Virus record (IMG/VR): IMGVR_UViG_3300048583_000339
Span: 1-40,384 of that record
From: a virus
Strand: one strand, 5' to 3'
DNA: 40,384 nt
Part shown: positions 1 to 8,437 of the stretch, one piece after another
How the letters are laid out: each line of letters begins with the position of its first letter
How positions within the stretch are numbered: position 1 is the stretch's first letter
The notes under the pieces: generated by a model
The model's database searches: none
The model's input: the letters and a program-made list of their open reading frames with translations, nothing else
What the model was told of the DNA's origin: nothing
Made by a program: the position numbers and the translations under genes

Positions 1-396
1 CGGCGTACGGTTCCCGGCCCCGGCTATGTGCATTTCCCGGCGGGCTTCGATGAAATCTGGTTCAGCGAACTGACCGCCGAAGTGTTGAAAGCGGGCAAAT
101 GGGTGAAGATGCGCCCGCGCAACGAAACGCTGGATCTGATCGTTTACGCGGCGGCGGCAATCATGCGGCCGCCTTACGCGCAGACCCGATCTGACATGGA
201 CTGGGTGCCGGTGGAATTCCGGGCACCCGAAGTAATCCCGCGGCTTGGCAGCCCTCCAGCCAGACCGGCCGCGGGCGCGGCGGTGGTGAATTTTCCCTCA
301 CCATCGCCGCCCCCCACCGCGCCGCGCCGGGTTTCCATGCCGGTAAACCGTTTCACTGGCCGGAAGTCCGGCAGCTACATGAAAGGGAGTGCATAA
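1..396 (+). CDS. Terminase large subunit, C-terminal end (partial)
   Basis: The 3' end of a GpA/TerL-type packaging motor gene; the 5' part lies outside the window. The reading frame is open from base 1. The visible 131 residues begin with PGPGYVHFP, followed by a segment WFSELTAE and then RNETLDLIVYAAAA. This order (GxGYxHFP, then an ELTAE-type motif, then RNExLD) is typical of the nuclease-end region of lambda GpA-type large terminases. The protein would cut concatemeric DNA and pump it into the prohead. The last 50 residues are Pro/Arg-rich and probably a disordered tail. It is followed directly by the next start codon (TAA then ATG). The family call rests on motif order; the ATPase domain cannot be seen. 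Confidence 0.85.
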   Translation, partial: RRTVPGPGYVHFPAGFDEIWFSELTAEVLKAGKWVKMRPRNETLDLIVYAAAAIMRPPYAQTRSDMDWVPVEFRAPEVIPRLGSPPARPAAGAAVVNFPSPSPPPTAPRRVSMPVNRFTGRKSGSYMKGSA

Positions 397-3276
397 ATGT
401 CGCGTCGCATCTCCCTGCCCATGGGTTCCATGGTGATCCGCAATGCAACGGGGCTGCTGACCGCGACGCCCACCCCGACGCCGACGCCGACGATTGCCAC
501 CACGCCCGGCACCAGCGTTGTCCAGCATGGCGTCACCATGCTGCTGTCAACGTCGATGCAGCGCGGCCAATACGCCAATGGCGACTGGTTCGTTTTCAAC
601 CCGGCCGGCGGCGCCGGTTTCAGCTTTGTGGCCGGCGGTTCGCATGATGCCGTAACAGATGCGCTGGGAAGTTGGTTTTTTCCAACCGAAGCGTGCAGTT
701 TCACCGATTCAACCAATGCGGTCACCGTGACCGGCCACCGGGCGACGGTAGGGCAGCAGGTTATGTTCATGTCGATCGTTGCGACGACCGGCATTGTCAC
801 CGCAACGATTTACTTTGTCCGCGCCATCCTGACATCCAGCACCTTCACGATTGCCGCCACACCCGGCGGCGCCGAGATCAATCTGGTGACCAACGGCACC
901 GGCACTATCCGCATGTATGGCGCGACCGAGCGGCGGCGCAATGGCGCGATGGTCAACCCCGGAAATTCGGCGATTGCCTATGGCGGCACCGGATCGGTGG
1001 CGACCAACCACCGGGGCAACAGTTTCGACCAAGGCTATGACCAGTTGACCCCGCCGACCGGCATCAGTTCATCGACCGGGCAGGGTTACAACGGCGCGTT
1101 GAACGTCGCCGAGGCCAAGACTTTTGCGCCCGGCGAGGAGGGCAGTTACGTCAAGGCGGTTTCGCGGTCGGCAACGCCGGATCGCGTGGGCCGCGATGCG
1201 CTGTCGGAATTGATCGTGGTGACGGTGGTCAACACCCTGCCGCCGGTCGGGTCGCTGCGCCCGCCGGTCGCGGCGACAAGCAAGACGCCGGTCATCAACC
1301 AGTCGCAGATCAGCCGGTCGCGCTTCCTGTCGTTGAGCCGCGCGACCAACAGCGCCGCCCCGGCCAATCTGACAACGCTGATCGGTTACACCACCAAGCA
1401 CTGGCAGTGCGGCTTCACCAATGGGCTATTCACGCGCGCTATCACGCCGTCCACTAACCAGGGGGTGATCGGGCAGGATTACGGGGCCGATTACGCCAAG
1501 CATTTGAGCGATTGCGCGGCGGCGCTGCACTATGATTTTGCGCCGGCGGAACTCGACCAACTGGCGATGAACCTGTGCGTCATCGGTGCGGACATCGCCT
1601 ATGTGGCGGCGCAAGGGGCCGAGTTCCCCGGGGGCACCACCACCGGCGGCGGCGGGGCCAACCAATTCTGGAAAATGCCGGTGGTGCTGGCGGCGCTGCT
1701 GGCGCCGACATCGCCGGCCTATGCCATAATGGCGGAATACTGCGATTTCGCGCAGCACCAGATTTTCGCCAACGACACCCAATTGTTCCGGGTGTCACAG
1801 ACCGAGTTCGACACACCGCGCCACACCGGCGACGGCAGAACGCGCAACGCCTATCTGCCGTATATGATTGGATCTCCGGAATGGGGATCGTCGGTCAAAG
1901 GCCGGGTCGATGGCGATGGCGGCGACAAATACGCCGGCGCCCAATTCGATGTTGCCTATCGGGATTTCAACGCCTCCCCGCAGACGGTGTTCTGGTGTTC
2001 GGCGGCGCGAGCAACCGGCGGGCTGGCGTTGGTCAACAATCCGCGATGGGACGCCTATCACCGCCGCTATGCCGATTGGAGCAACAATCTGGCGCTGAGC
2101 ACATCCAGTAACACCACCACTTTTGGCCGAGAGTTTCTGGCCGACAACATCCCTGCCTATCCGGCGACCGCGCCCGTTCTGGTGGCGCGTTATGCGCAGG
2201 AAAACTGGGTATATCTGGAATTCGACCGGCCGTTGCGGGTCAATGAAGCCAAGCCGGCGGTGGGCGATTTTGCCGTGACGGTGGACGGCCCAAGCGCGAC
2301 CCTGACCGGCACGGTGCAGGTATTCGACACCAAGATTGCAGTGCAACTGGCCACGCCGCTGACGGCATCAACACAAGCGGTGACGATCGGATACACGGCC
2401 GGCGCCAATCGTGTTCGCACGCTGGGCGGCACCGAGGTTCCAACTGTAACGGCGGGCGCGGCAACCAATCAGACGCTGTTGCCGCCACCACCGGCGGGGA
2501 CGATCGAATATGTCGCGGGCGACGGCAAATCGTGGCTGTACGCGCCCTATCTGGCGACCACGCCGGCCGAGCCCGGGATGGGCAAGCTGTTGGTCGGAGT
2601 GCAGTTCAAATTGACCGCGGCGCCGGCATCCGGCCAGTCGATCATCGGCAACATCAGCGACAATTCCGCCGGTCTGCGCGTGTTCAACGCGACATCGACA
2701 GCGGCACGCTTGAACCACCGGCAGGGGGTAAGCGGCGGCGCCGGCACCAATCGCCCCAGCACGATCCTGACCGGGCTGGTATCCGGCAGCGAAGCGATCA
2801 TCTGGTTCCTTGTCGATGGCGATCAGGTGGGCGCAGCCAACAACAACCGCGCCTCGATCAACGGCGTTGCTTCGCCCACCAGTTCATCGACCGATGCGCA
2901 GGGCAACACTTTCGACCCGTTTGCAGCGTTGATGACGTACGGAATTTCCCCGCTGGCACGCGGCGGCACAACCCGCCTGGATAATCTGGCTGAAAATGCC
3001 TTCGGCGGCGGCATTTCGCGCATCTTTATCGATTGGGGACCGCCGGGCGACACGGTAATTCCGTCCAACCCGGTGGGAACGAATTTCGGGCTGAGCTTCA
3101 ATTGGGGCGATTACGGCGAACTGGTCACCGGCCGGCGGCCGAAATTCTTTTTCCCGATCAACCGCGCCGATGCGCTGGCCGCCGGGATCGTCAACCGCGG
3201 CACGGTGCGCAACTGGGTTCTGGCTGCAACGACGCGCGATGCCGATGAAGTCACCCCGGTGTTCGTGACGGTTTAG
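397..3276 (+). CDS. Large multidomain protein, possible carbohydrate-active or adhesin protein
   Basis: A 959-residue protein starting immediately after the terminase stop, with a GGGAG ribosome site 8 bases before the ATG. Four zones can be seen. Residues about 1-230 are Gly/Thr/Ser-rich beta-type sequence with a TPTPTPTPT run near residue 24. Residues about 330-570 are helical, with many Trp and aromatic residues and a PEWG motif near residue 498; this recalls alpha-barrel carbohydrate-active proteins. Residues about 590-690 resemble a SwmB-like Ig-type repeat (VYLEFDRPL, then VGDFAVTVDG, then IAVQLATPL). Residues about 700-959 look like a LamG/concanavalin-type beta-sandwich. Such a protein is unexpected between terminase and portal genes. 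It could be a head decoration, a virion depolymerase or a displaced fibre. No catalytic residues were identified, and the domain assignments come from memory of family patterns. Confidence 0.55.
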   Translation: MSRRISLPMGSMVIRNATGLLTATPTPTPTPTIATTPGTSVVQHGVTMLLSTSMQRGQYANGDWFVFNPAGGAGFSFVAGGSHDAVTDALGSWFFPTEACSFTDSTNAVTVTGHRATVGQQVMFMSIVATTGIVTATIYFVRAILTSSTFTIAATPGGAEINLVTNGTGTIRMYGATERRRNGAMVNPGNSAIAYGGTGSVATNHRGNSFDQGYDQLTPPTGISSSTGQGYNGALNVAEAKTFAPGEEGSYVKAVSRSATPDRVGRDALSELIVVTVVNTLPPVGSLRPPVAATSKTPVINQSQISRSRFLSLSRATNSAAPANLTTLIGYTTKHWQCGFTNGLFTRAITPSTNQGVIGQDYGADYAKHLSDCAAALHYDFAPAELDQLAMNLCVIGADIAYVAAQGAEFPGGTTTGGGGANQFWKMPVVLAALLAPTSPAYAIMAEYCDFAQHQIFANDTQLFRVSQTEFDTPRHTGDGRTRNAYLPYMIGSPEWGSSVKGRVDGDGGDKYAGAQFDVAYRDFNASPQTVFWCSAARATGGLALVNNPRWDAYHRRYADWSNNLALSTSSNTTTFGREFLADNIPAYPATAPVLVARYAQENWVYLEFDRPLRVNEAKPAVGDFAVTVDGPSATLTGTVQVFDTKIAVQLATPLTASTQAVTIGYTAGANRVRTLGGTEVPTVTAGAATNQTLLPPPPAGTIEYVAGDGKSWLYAPYLATTPAEPGMGKLLVGVQFKLTAAPASGQSIIGNISDNSAGLRVFNATSTAARLNHRQGVSGGAGTNRPSTILTGLVSGSEAIIWFLVDGDQVGAANNNRASINGVASPTSSSTDAQGNTFDPFAALMTYGISPLARGGTTRLDNLAENAFGGGISRIFIDWGPPGDTVIPSNPVGTNFGLSFNWGDYGELVTGRRPKFFFPINRADALAAGIVNRGTVRNWVLAATTRDADEVTPVFVTV

Positions 3277-3287
3277 GGCAGCATCAG

Positions 3288-3503
3288 ATGGCTTTTGTTC
3301 CTGCGGATCTCGATATTGTCGAAGCGGCGCTGAAGTCCGGTGTGAAGCGTGTCACCTTTGCCGATGGCCGCACCACCGAATATAATGACGCCCGCGCCCT
3401 TCTCGAAGTGCGGCGCGCCATCGAAACGGAAATCAGCCTCGCTGCCCGATCGGCGGCGGGCATTCGCCGCAAACGCTTTGCCCGGTTCGGAACCGGCCTG
3501 TGA
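3288..3503 (+). CDS. gpW-like head-tail joining protein
   Basis: A 71-residue protein in the position and size of lambda gpW, directly before the portal gene. The pattern DLDIVEAALKSGVKRVTF, followed by a short strand, then LLEVRRAIETEI and a basic tail, fits the gpW fold of two helices with a short beta hairpin. In lambda, gpW sits in the portal channel after DNA packaging and prepares the vertex for gpFII and the tail. The stop codon overlaps the portal GTG start (GTGA), so the two are translationally coupled. No strong ribosome site precedes its ATG; it may depend on read-through from the preceding gene. Confidence 0.8.
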   Translation: MAFVPADLDIVEAALKSGVKRVTFADGRTTEYNDARALLEVRRAIETEISLAARSAAGIRRKRFARFGTGL

Positions 3504-5014
3504 AGCGCGGCAACTGGATCGACCGCGTGATTGCTGCGGTGTCGCCGGTAGCAGGCGTCGAACGGCTGAAGGCGCGCGGCGTTCTGGAAAAGGCGCGGGC
3601 CGATTATGATGGCGCCACCCAGGGCCGGCGTGCCGCCAGCTGGCGGCGGCGCAGCACCGATGCCAACGCCGAACTGTCGCCGGCGGCGCAACGCGCGCTG
3701 CGCGCCATCGCGCACGATCTGGTCAGGAACAATCCCTGGGCGGCGAGCGCGGTGCGCGGCATCGCCGATCACCTGGTCGGCCCGGGAATCACCTTTCAGG
3801 TGATGCGCGGCGGCGTGAAGGATGATCGGCTGCACGCCCTGGCGCTGGCGCACTTCGACACCACGGCCTGCGATGCCGAAGGCCGCCACAATTTCTATGG
3901 CCTGCAATATCTGGCGGCGCGTTCCATGGTGACATCCGGCGGCATGTTGGCGCGGCGGCGTTGGCGGCGGATGACCGATCGTCTGCCGGTGCCGATGCAG
4001 CTGCAACTGCTTGAACCCGATTATGTCGACATGAGCATGACCGGGGCGATCGGTGCCGGCGGCGCCTATCGCATTGCCGGTATCGAATTCGATCCGCTCG
4101 GCCGCCGCACCGGCTATCAGATGTACGCCGGTCATCCCGGCTCTTTGCTGCCGACCAGCCTGACCACGCGGTTCGTGCCGGCGGCAGATGTTGCCCACCT
4201 GTTTCGCGTCGATCGGCCCGAACAGCAACACGGCGCGCCGTGGTTCGCCCCGGTTGTGCTGCGCATGAAAGACTTCGGCGAATATGTCGACGCCCAGGTG
4301 GTGCGGCAAAAGATTGCCGCTGCCTACACGGCGTTTCGTTTTGGTGACCCGGAATCCGATCCGGCACCGCAAACCGACAGCAACGGCAACCCCGTCGATC
4401 TGGCCGCCGAACAGGAATATCTCGAACCCGGCATGATCATCGATGTCGCGGGCGATGGCGATATCAAGTTCAGCTCGCCGCCCGCCGTCGATGGCTATGC
4501 CGAATTCACCGATGTGACCGGGCATGAAATCGCCGCCGGCCTGGGGCTTCCCTATGAAGTGATGTCTGGCGATCTGTCGGGTGTCAGTTTCATTTCCGGG
4601 CGGCTTGGCCGCCTGCATTTCAAACGCGCTGTCGAATCGTGGCAGTGGAACACCTTTATTCCGCAGTTCTGCGAACCGGCGGCGCGCTGGTTTCTGGAGG
4701 CTGCGGCGATGATGGGCGAAGATGTCGAAGGCGTCAGCTTTGTCTGGGCGCCGCCCGAATTCGAAATGATGGACCCGGCAAGCGAAGTGCCGGCCACCGT
4801 CGCCGAAATCCGTGGCGGGCTGATCACCCTGTCGGGGGCGCTGCGCCGCCGCGGTCTCAACCCCAACGCCGAAATCGCCGAACGCGCTGCCGATAACGCC
4901 ATGCTCGATGCCGAAGGCATCGTGCTCGAATCCGATCCGCGCCGCGTCACCCAAGTGGGCAACAGCGTGATGATGCCCAACGCCGACACCCGTAACGGAG
5001 TGCCCCCGCAATGA
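3500..5014 (+). CDS. Portal protein, lambda GpB family
   Basis: A 504-residue protein close in length to lambda gpB (533). It forms the dodecameric ring at the packaging vertex through which DNA enters and leaves. The N-terminal part has the family feature of an RAxxRDLVRNNPWAASAVRGIADHLVG-type helix with VGPGI soon after (residues about 75-100). The central part carries LLEPDYVDM and a GxxFDPLGRRTGYQMY strand, and the C-terminal part has GLPYEVMSGDLSG followed by aromatic helices. The start is a GTG that overlaps the previous stop (GTGA). The end overlaps the start of the protease-capsid gene (ATGA). The assignment is secure from sequence and position. Confidence 0.93.
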   Translation: MKRGNWIDRVIAAVSPVAGVERLKARGVLEKARADYDGATQGRRAASWRRRSTDANAELSPAAQRALRAIAHDLVRNNPWAASAVRGIADHLVGPGITFQVMRGGVKDDRLHALALAHFDTTACDAEGRHNFYGLQYLAARSMVTSGGMLARRRWRRMTDRLPVPMQLQLLEPDYVDMSMTGAIGAGGAYRIAGIEFDPLGRRTGYQMYAGHPGSLLPTSLTTRFVPAADVAHLFRVDRPEQQHGAPWFAPVVLRMKDFGEYVDAQVVRQKIAAAYTAFRFGDPESDPAPQTDSNGNPVDLAAEQEYLEPGMIIDVAGDGDIKFSSPPAVDGYAEFTDVTGHEIAAGLGLPYEVMSGDLSGVSFISGRLGRLHFKRAVESWQWNTFIPQFCEPAARWFLEAAAMMGEDVEGVSFVWAPPEFEMMDPASEVPATVAEIRGGLITLSGALRRRGLNPNAEIAERAADNAMLDAEGIVLESDPRRVTQVGNSVMMPNADTRNGVPPQ

Positions 5015-7047
5015 CCGAAATCATGATTTATGGCGAGATTGGTGACAGTTTCGCCGGGCTTGATGCAACCACTGTCATCGAAAAGATCGGTGCCGGAAAT
5101 GACGCGATCGATGTGCGCATCAACAGCGGCGGCGGCTATATTGTCGAAGGTCTGGCGATCTTCAACGCGCTGATGCGGGCAAAGGATAATGGCCGAAAGG
5201 TCACGGTCTACATCGACGGCCTGGCGGCTTCGATGGCCAGCGTCATCGCCTGCGCGGGTGACACGATCATGATGGCCGAAAACGCCCTGATCATGATCCA
5301 CAACCCGTGGGATGGCATGTACGGCGACGCCAATGATCTGCGCAAGATGGCCGACCGGCTCGACCTGCTGCGCGATCAGATCGTTGACATCTACACCAAA
5401 CGCACCGGGCTCGATCCCGATGCCCTGCGCGCGATGATGGACGCCGAAACATGGTTCGACGCTGAAACCGCGCTGGCCAGCAACTTCATCACCGGAATCG
5501 TGGTAGCGACCTATGCCGCCGCCAGCATCGATCTGACAAAATTCGGATACCGCAAGGTGCCCGTCCACCTGCAGGCCGTGGCACTCCGCCCGGCAGGCGA
5601 TCCCCCGGCGGCAGCCGCCGTCACCCCCCTGAAGGAGAATGCCATGGACACTCCGGTCACCCCGGCGGCGCCCGGCCTTGAAGCGCCCGTCACCATCGAA
5701 ACCGTTGCCAACAGCGTGGAAACCGCCGTTGCCGCCGAACGCGGCCGCATAGCCGGCATCCGCGCCCTTGCTGCAAAGCACAACATCGACCCCGCCGCCG
5801 TTGACGCGATGTGCGCCGATGGCGCCGTCACCGTCGACAAGGCGCGTGCCAAGGTGCTCGACATCCTCGCCGAACGCGGCGACGCTGCCCGCATCGGCCA
5901 TCAGCCCGCGATCGTCACGCTCGACAGCCGTGACAAGTGGTTGCAGGGCGCAATGAACAATATCATCCTGCGCGCCGGCGTCGCCAACGACATCCGCGCC
6001 GCCGCTTCGCTGAAGGGTGAATCCATCGATCTCGACCCCGGTGAATTCCGCGGCGTGACGATGCTTCAGCTCGCCACCGAGGCGCTGGCGAACGCCGGCG
6101 ACCGCCCCAAGTCGCGGGCGCCTGAAGTCATCATCGGCCAGGCACTGACGGCGCGGGCATCGGGCGGCGCGAACGGCACTGGTGATTTCAGCGTGCTGCT
6201 GGAAAACGTCATGCACAAGACGCTCCAGTCGGCGTACATGATCACGCCCGACACCTGGTCGCGTTTTTGCGGCATCGGCTCGGTCACCGATTTCCGCGCC
6301 CACCCGCGCTACTTGGTCGGCAGCATCGGCGGGCTTGACGATCTGACCCAGCACGGCGAATTCAAGAACAAGCAGATTTCCGATGGTGCCCGCGAAAGCA
6401 TCACCGCCACCACCAAGGGCAACATCATCTCCATCACCCGCCAGGCGTTGATCAACGATGATCTCGGTGCCTTCACGTCGCTGGCCATGATGTTCGGCCG
6501 CGCGGCAAAGCTGCGCATCGAACAGGATGTCTATGCCCTGCTCGTTGCCAACCCGCTGATGAACGATGGCATCGCCTTGTTCGCCGCCGGCCATGGCAAT
6601 CTGGGCACGGCTGCCGCCCCCACGGTGGCATCCTTCGATGAAGCCCGGGTTTTGATGGGTTTGCAGCGTGATGTCAGCGGCAACGAAGTGCTGGATCTGA
6701 AGCCGTCCTATTGGGTCGGCCCGATCGGCCTTGGCGGCCCGGCCCGTGTTGTCAACGGCGCGCAATATGATCCCACCCCCGGCGCCGCGACGATGCGCCC
6801 CAACATCGTGCTGGGCCTGTTCCAGGATCTGGTCGATACGGCTCGCCTGACCGGCACCACCTGGTACACCTTCGCCAACAAGGACACCGCCCCGGCGATC
6901 GAGGTTGCCTTCCTCAACGGTCAGACCGAGCCCTACTTCGAAACCGTTGAAAGCTGGCGCTTCGACGGCACCGAAATGAAGGTGCGGCATGACTGGGCGG
7001 TCGGCGCTATCAACTGGCGTTCGGCCACCCGCAACGCCGGCGCCTGA
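5011..7047 (+). CDS. ClpP-like prohead protease fused to major capsid protein
   Basis: A 678-residue fusion. Residues 1-180 are a ClpP-type serine protease with Ser74 in GLAASMAS, His97 in MIHNPW and Asp144 in MMDAETWF, matching the ClpP triad in order and spacing. Residues about 185-330 form a low-complexity linker and helical scaffold-like segment. Residues about 330-678 are a major capsid protein resembling the gpT-type head subunit (SIGGLDDL, HGEFKNK, then KGNIISITRQALINDD). The protease would mature the prohead. Fusions of this type are known in phages. An internal ATG at 5644 with a strong ribosome site could also make the capsid part alone. The gene overlaps the portal gene by 4 bases (ATGA). 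Confidence 0.93.
   Translation: MTEIMIYGEIGDSFAGLDATTVIEKIGAGNDAIDVRINSGGGYIVEGLAIFNALMRAKDNGRKVTVYIDGLAASMASVIACAGDTIMMAENALIMIHNPWDGMYGDANDLRKMADRLDLLRDQIVDIYTKRTGLDPDALRAMMDAETWFDAETALASNFITGIVVATYAAASIDLTKFGYRKVPVHLQAVALRPAGDPPAAAAVTPLKENAMDTPVTPAAPGLEAPVTIETVANSVETAVAAERGRIAGIRALAAKHNIDPAAVDAMCADGAVTVDKARAKVLDILAERGDAARIGHQPAIVTLDSRDKWLQGAMNNIILRAGVANDIRAAASLKGESIDLDPGEFRGVTMLQLATEALANAGDRPKSRAPEVIIGQALTARASGGANGTGDFSVLLENVMHKTLQSAYMITPDTWSRFCGIGSVTDFRAHPRYLVGSIGGLDDLTQHGEFKNKQISDGARESITATTKGNIISITRQALINDDLGAFTSLAMMFGRAAKLRIEQDVYALLVANPLMNDGIALFAAGHGNLGTAAAPTVASFDEARVLMGLQRDVSGNEVLDLKPSYWVGPIGLGGPARVVNGAQYDPTPGAATMRPNIVLGLFQDLVDTARLTGTTWYTFANKDTAPAIEVAFLNGQTEPYFETVESWRFDGTEMKVRHDWAVGAINWRSATRNAGA
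5631..5646 (+). promoter_or_regulatory. Internal ribosome binding site and start inside the protease-capsid gene
   Basis: GAAGGAG at 5631-5637 is followed, after 6 bases, by an in-frame ATG at 5644 (residue 212 of the fusion). This is a near-perfect Shine-Dalgarno with ideal spacing, lying just after the protease domain in a Pro/Ala-rich linker. It would produce a 467-residue scaffold-plus-capsid protein in excess of the protease fusion, as lambda does with gpC and gpNu3. The arrangement is directly visible; use in vivo is inferred. Confidence 0.7.
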
Positions 7048-7069
7048 TCCTTCACCTTGCCGGATGTGA

Positions 7070-7097
7070 CGCGGGGGGGCCGTAAGGTTCCCCCGCG
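7070..7097 (+). terminator. Stem-loop after the capsid gene
   Basis: CGCGGGGG (7070-7077) pairs with CCCCCGCG (7090-7097) around a 12-base loop. It starts 22 bases after the capsid stop. There is no U-run after it, so it is more likely an mRNA-stabilising or attenuating structure than a full intrinsic terminator. Confidence 0.45.
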
Positions 7098-7126
7098 CCG
7101 TTCCGGTGCTGATCGAAAGAAGTCCG

Positions 7127-7309
7127 ATGATCATCAAACCGAAATGCATCCTGTTGTGGAAAAACAGCCGGATGATGCCGGGCCTCGAAGTCGAGGTTTC
7201 CGACGCCGATGGCGAACATTTGATCGCCGAAGGCGTTGCCGAACTGGTCGACACGCTGCCCGATCCTGAACCCCCCGCCGCCAAAGCGTCTATCAAGAAA
7301 GGTCATTAA
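7127..7309 (+). CDS. Small head-region protein of unknown function
   Basis: A 60-residue protein starting MIIKPKCILLW. I chose the ATG at 7127, preceded by GAAAGAAG, over an upstream in-frame GTG at 7106. The sequence has a beta-strand start, a GLEVEVSDADGEHLIAEGVA core and a basic end. Small proteins with this look (a strand, then a DA.GE.LI..G.AE motif) often sit between the capsid and decoration genes in siphophages and may be related to DUF7302-type proteins; that link is a guess. The gene is followed by the DUF2190-like gene two bases downstream. Confidence 0.6.
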   Translation: MIIKPKCILLWKNSRMMPGLEVEVSDADGEHLIAEGVAELVDTLPDPEPPAAKASIKKGH

Positions 7310-7311
7310 TC

Positions 7312-7650
7312 ATGCGTAGCTTCATCCAAACCGGTGACGTACTTGCCGTCATCGCCCCGCGTGCCGTCGCCGCCGATGTCGGCGTTCTGGTGGGAGCCTC
7401 CCTGTTCGGCATTTCCTGCCACAGCGCAGCCAATGGTGCCCCGCTTGAAATCAAAACCTGCGGTGTGTTCGGCCCGGTCGCAAAGGCCACCGGTCAGGCG
7501 TGGGCAGTCGGCACCCTGATTTATTGGGATAACACCAACTTCAACTTCACCACCACATCGTCGGGCAACCGGCTTGTTGGTGTTGCCGGTGCCGCCGCCA
7601 TCTCGGGCGCCGCCGTTGGCACTGTCATCCTTGATGGTGCCACGCGCTGA
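7312..7650 (+). CDS. DUF2190-like capsid decoration protein
   Basis: A 112-residue protein with the DUF2190 pattern: an N-terminal GDVLAV with APRAVAADVGVLVG, then LFGIS, IKTCGVF and AVGTLIYWDN, ending in GVAGAAAISGAAVGTVILDG. DUF2190 members include phage capsid cement or decoration proteins with a beta-sandwich, encoded just after the major capsid gene as here. The ribosome site AAAGG precedes the ATG by about 10 bases. A stabilising role on the outside of the head is inferred from the family and the position. Confidence 0.8.
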   Translation: MRSFIQTGDVLAVIAPRAVAADVGVLVGASLFGISCHSAANGAPLEIKTCGVFGPVAKATGQAWAVGTLIYWDNTNFNFTTTSSGNRLVGVAGAAAISGAAVGTVILDGATR

Positions 7651-7961
7651 TGCCGATCGCCGCCGCCTATGCCGTGCAGTTCACTGTGCCGGGATCGGTG
7701 GCGGCGGTTTACACGCCCCAGCTGGGTGCGCCGGTCAATTTGCGGGCTATCCGCACCAGCGACCCCGCCGGCAAGATCGCCGACCTTGGCGGCAACCCGT
7801 TGGCCGGTGTGGAATTCGAAATTCCGCACAGCTTTCTGCCCGCCCGGCCCGAACTGGGCGCGACGCTCGTTGAAGAAAGCGGCGAAAGCTGGCGCATCCG
7901 TGGCGCCACCGATATGGAATATGTGCCGGGTTGGCGGGTGATTGTGGAGCGGTCGGCATGA
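7650..7961 (+). CDS. Probable head closure or head-tail connector protein
   Basis: A 103-residue protein that begins inside the previous stop (TGATG) and overlaps the next gene by 4 bases (ATGA). It is mostly beta-type: FTVPGSVAAVYTPQ, then FEIPHSFLPARPELGATLVEESGESWRI. Position and size match gpFII/stopper-like head completion proteins of siphophages, and the motif of an aspartate-rich strand followed by ESWRIRG fits them loosely. I do not recognise the family with certainty. Confidence 0.6.
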   Translation: MPIAAAYAVQFTVPGSVAAVYTPQLGAPVNLRAIRTSDPAGKIADLGGNPLAGVEFEIPHSFLPARPELGATLVEESGESWRIRGATDMEYVPGWRVIVERSA

Positions 7962-8419
7962 TCGTTCGTGAAACCATCATCGCCGCCGTTGTCGCCCGGC
8001 TTCAGGCCATCCCCGGCCTTGCTTCGGCGCAGTTTCTGCCCCGGTCGCAGCCCTACGAATATCCCAATCTGTCGATCGATGATCTGGGGCATCGCCGTGA
8101 CAGCACCGACGCCACGCACAGCACCTACACGCTGGCGCTGCAAGTTCTGGGGATTGTCAAGGGCGACGCGGCCGGTGACATCGATGCCGCTGGCGCCAAT
8201 GCCCACACCCGCGCCAACGCGCTTTATGCCGCCACGGTGCGGGCCCTGTTCGCCGATCCGCCGTTGCTGGGTGAAATCCCCGGTGGCGTGGTGCAACTGG
8301 TCGATGAAGGCGCGTTTGACATCGATATCGCGCGCCTCGCCGCCGATGCGGTGATCAGCTTCACGGTCGATTTCGACATTCAATTCATCAACCGCAGTCA
8401 CGATCCAAACCTGACCTAA
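7958..8419 (+). CDS. Probable tail terminator or tail completion protein
   Basis: A 153-residue protein starting MIVRETIIAAVVARLQ. The ATG at 7958 overlaps the previous stop (ATGA), which decides the start over an upstream GTG. The layout is an N-terminal helix, then LPRSQPYEYPNLSID, a strand-rich centre with YTLALQVLGI, and a long helix with ARANAL. It fits the gpU/tail-terminator fold, placed between connector and tail tube genes as in other siphophages. These proteins cap the tail tube and dock it to the head. The identification is by order and general pattern. Confidence 0.65.
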   Translation: MIVRETIIAAVVARLQAIPGLASAQFLPRSQPYEYPNLSIDDLGHRRDSTDATHSTYTLALQVLGIVKGDAAGDIDAAGANAHTRANALYAATVRALFADPPLLGEIPGGVVQLVDEGAFDIDIARLAADAVISFTVDFDIQFINRSHDPNLT

Positions 8420-8437
8420 CCCTGAAAGGAGCCAGCA

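Noticed and set aside
467-493. Short CCGACG-type repeat in the 959-residue gene as a phase-variable tract
   Set aside because: It encodes an in-frame Thr-Pro run. The unit preserves the frame, so on/off switching is unlikely.
3284-7296. Long minus-strand open frames (575 and 914 residues) across the portal and capsid genes
   Set aside because: They are mirror frames of strongly coding plus-strand genes in GC-rich DNA. The sequences are His/Gly/Arg/Asp-rich without domains or ribosome sites.
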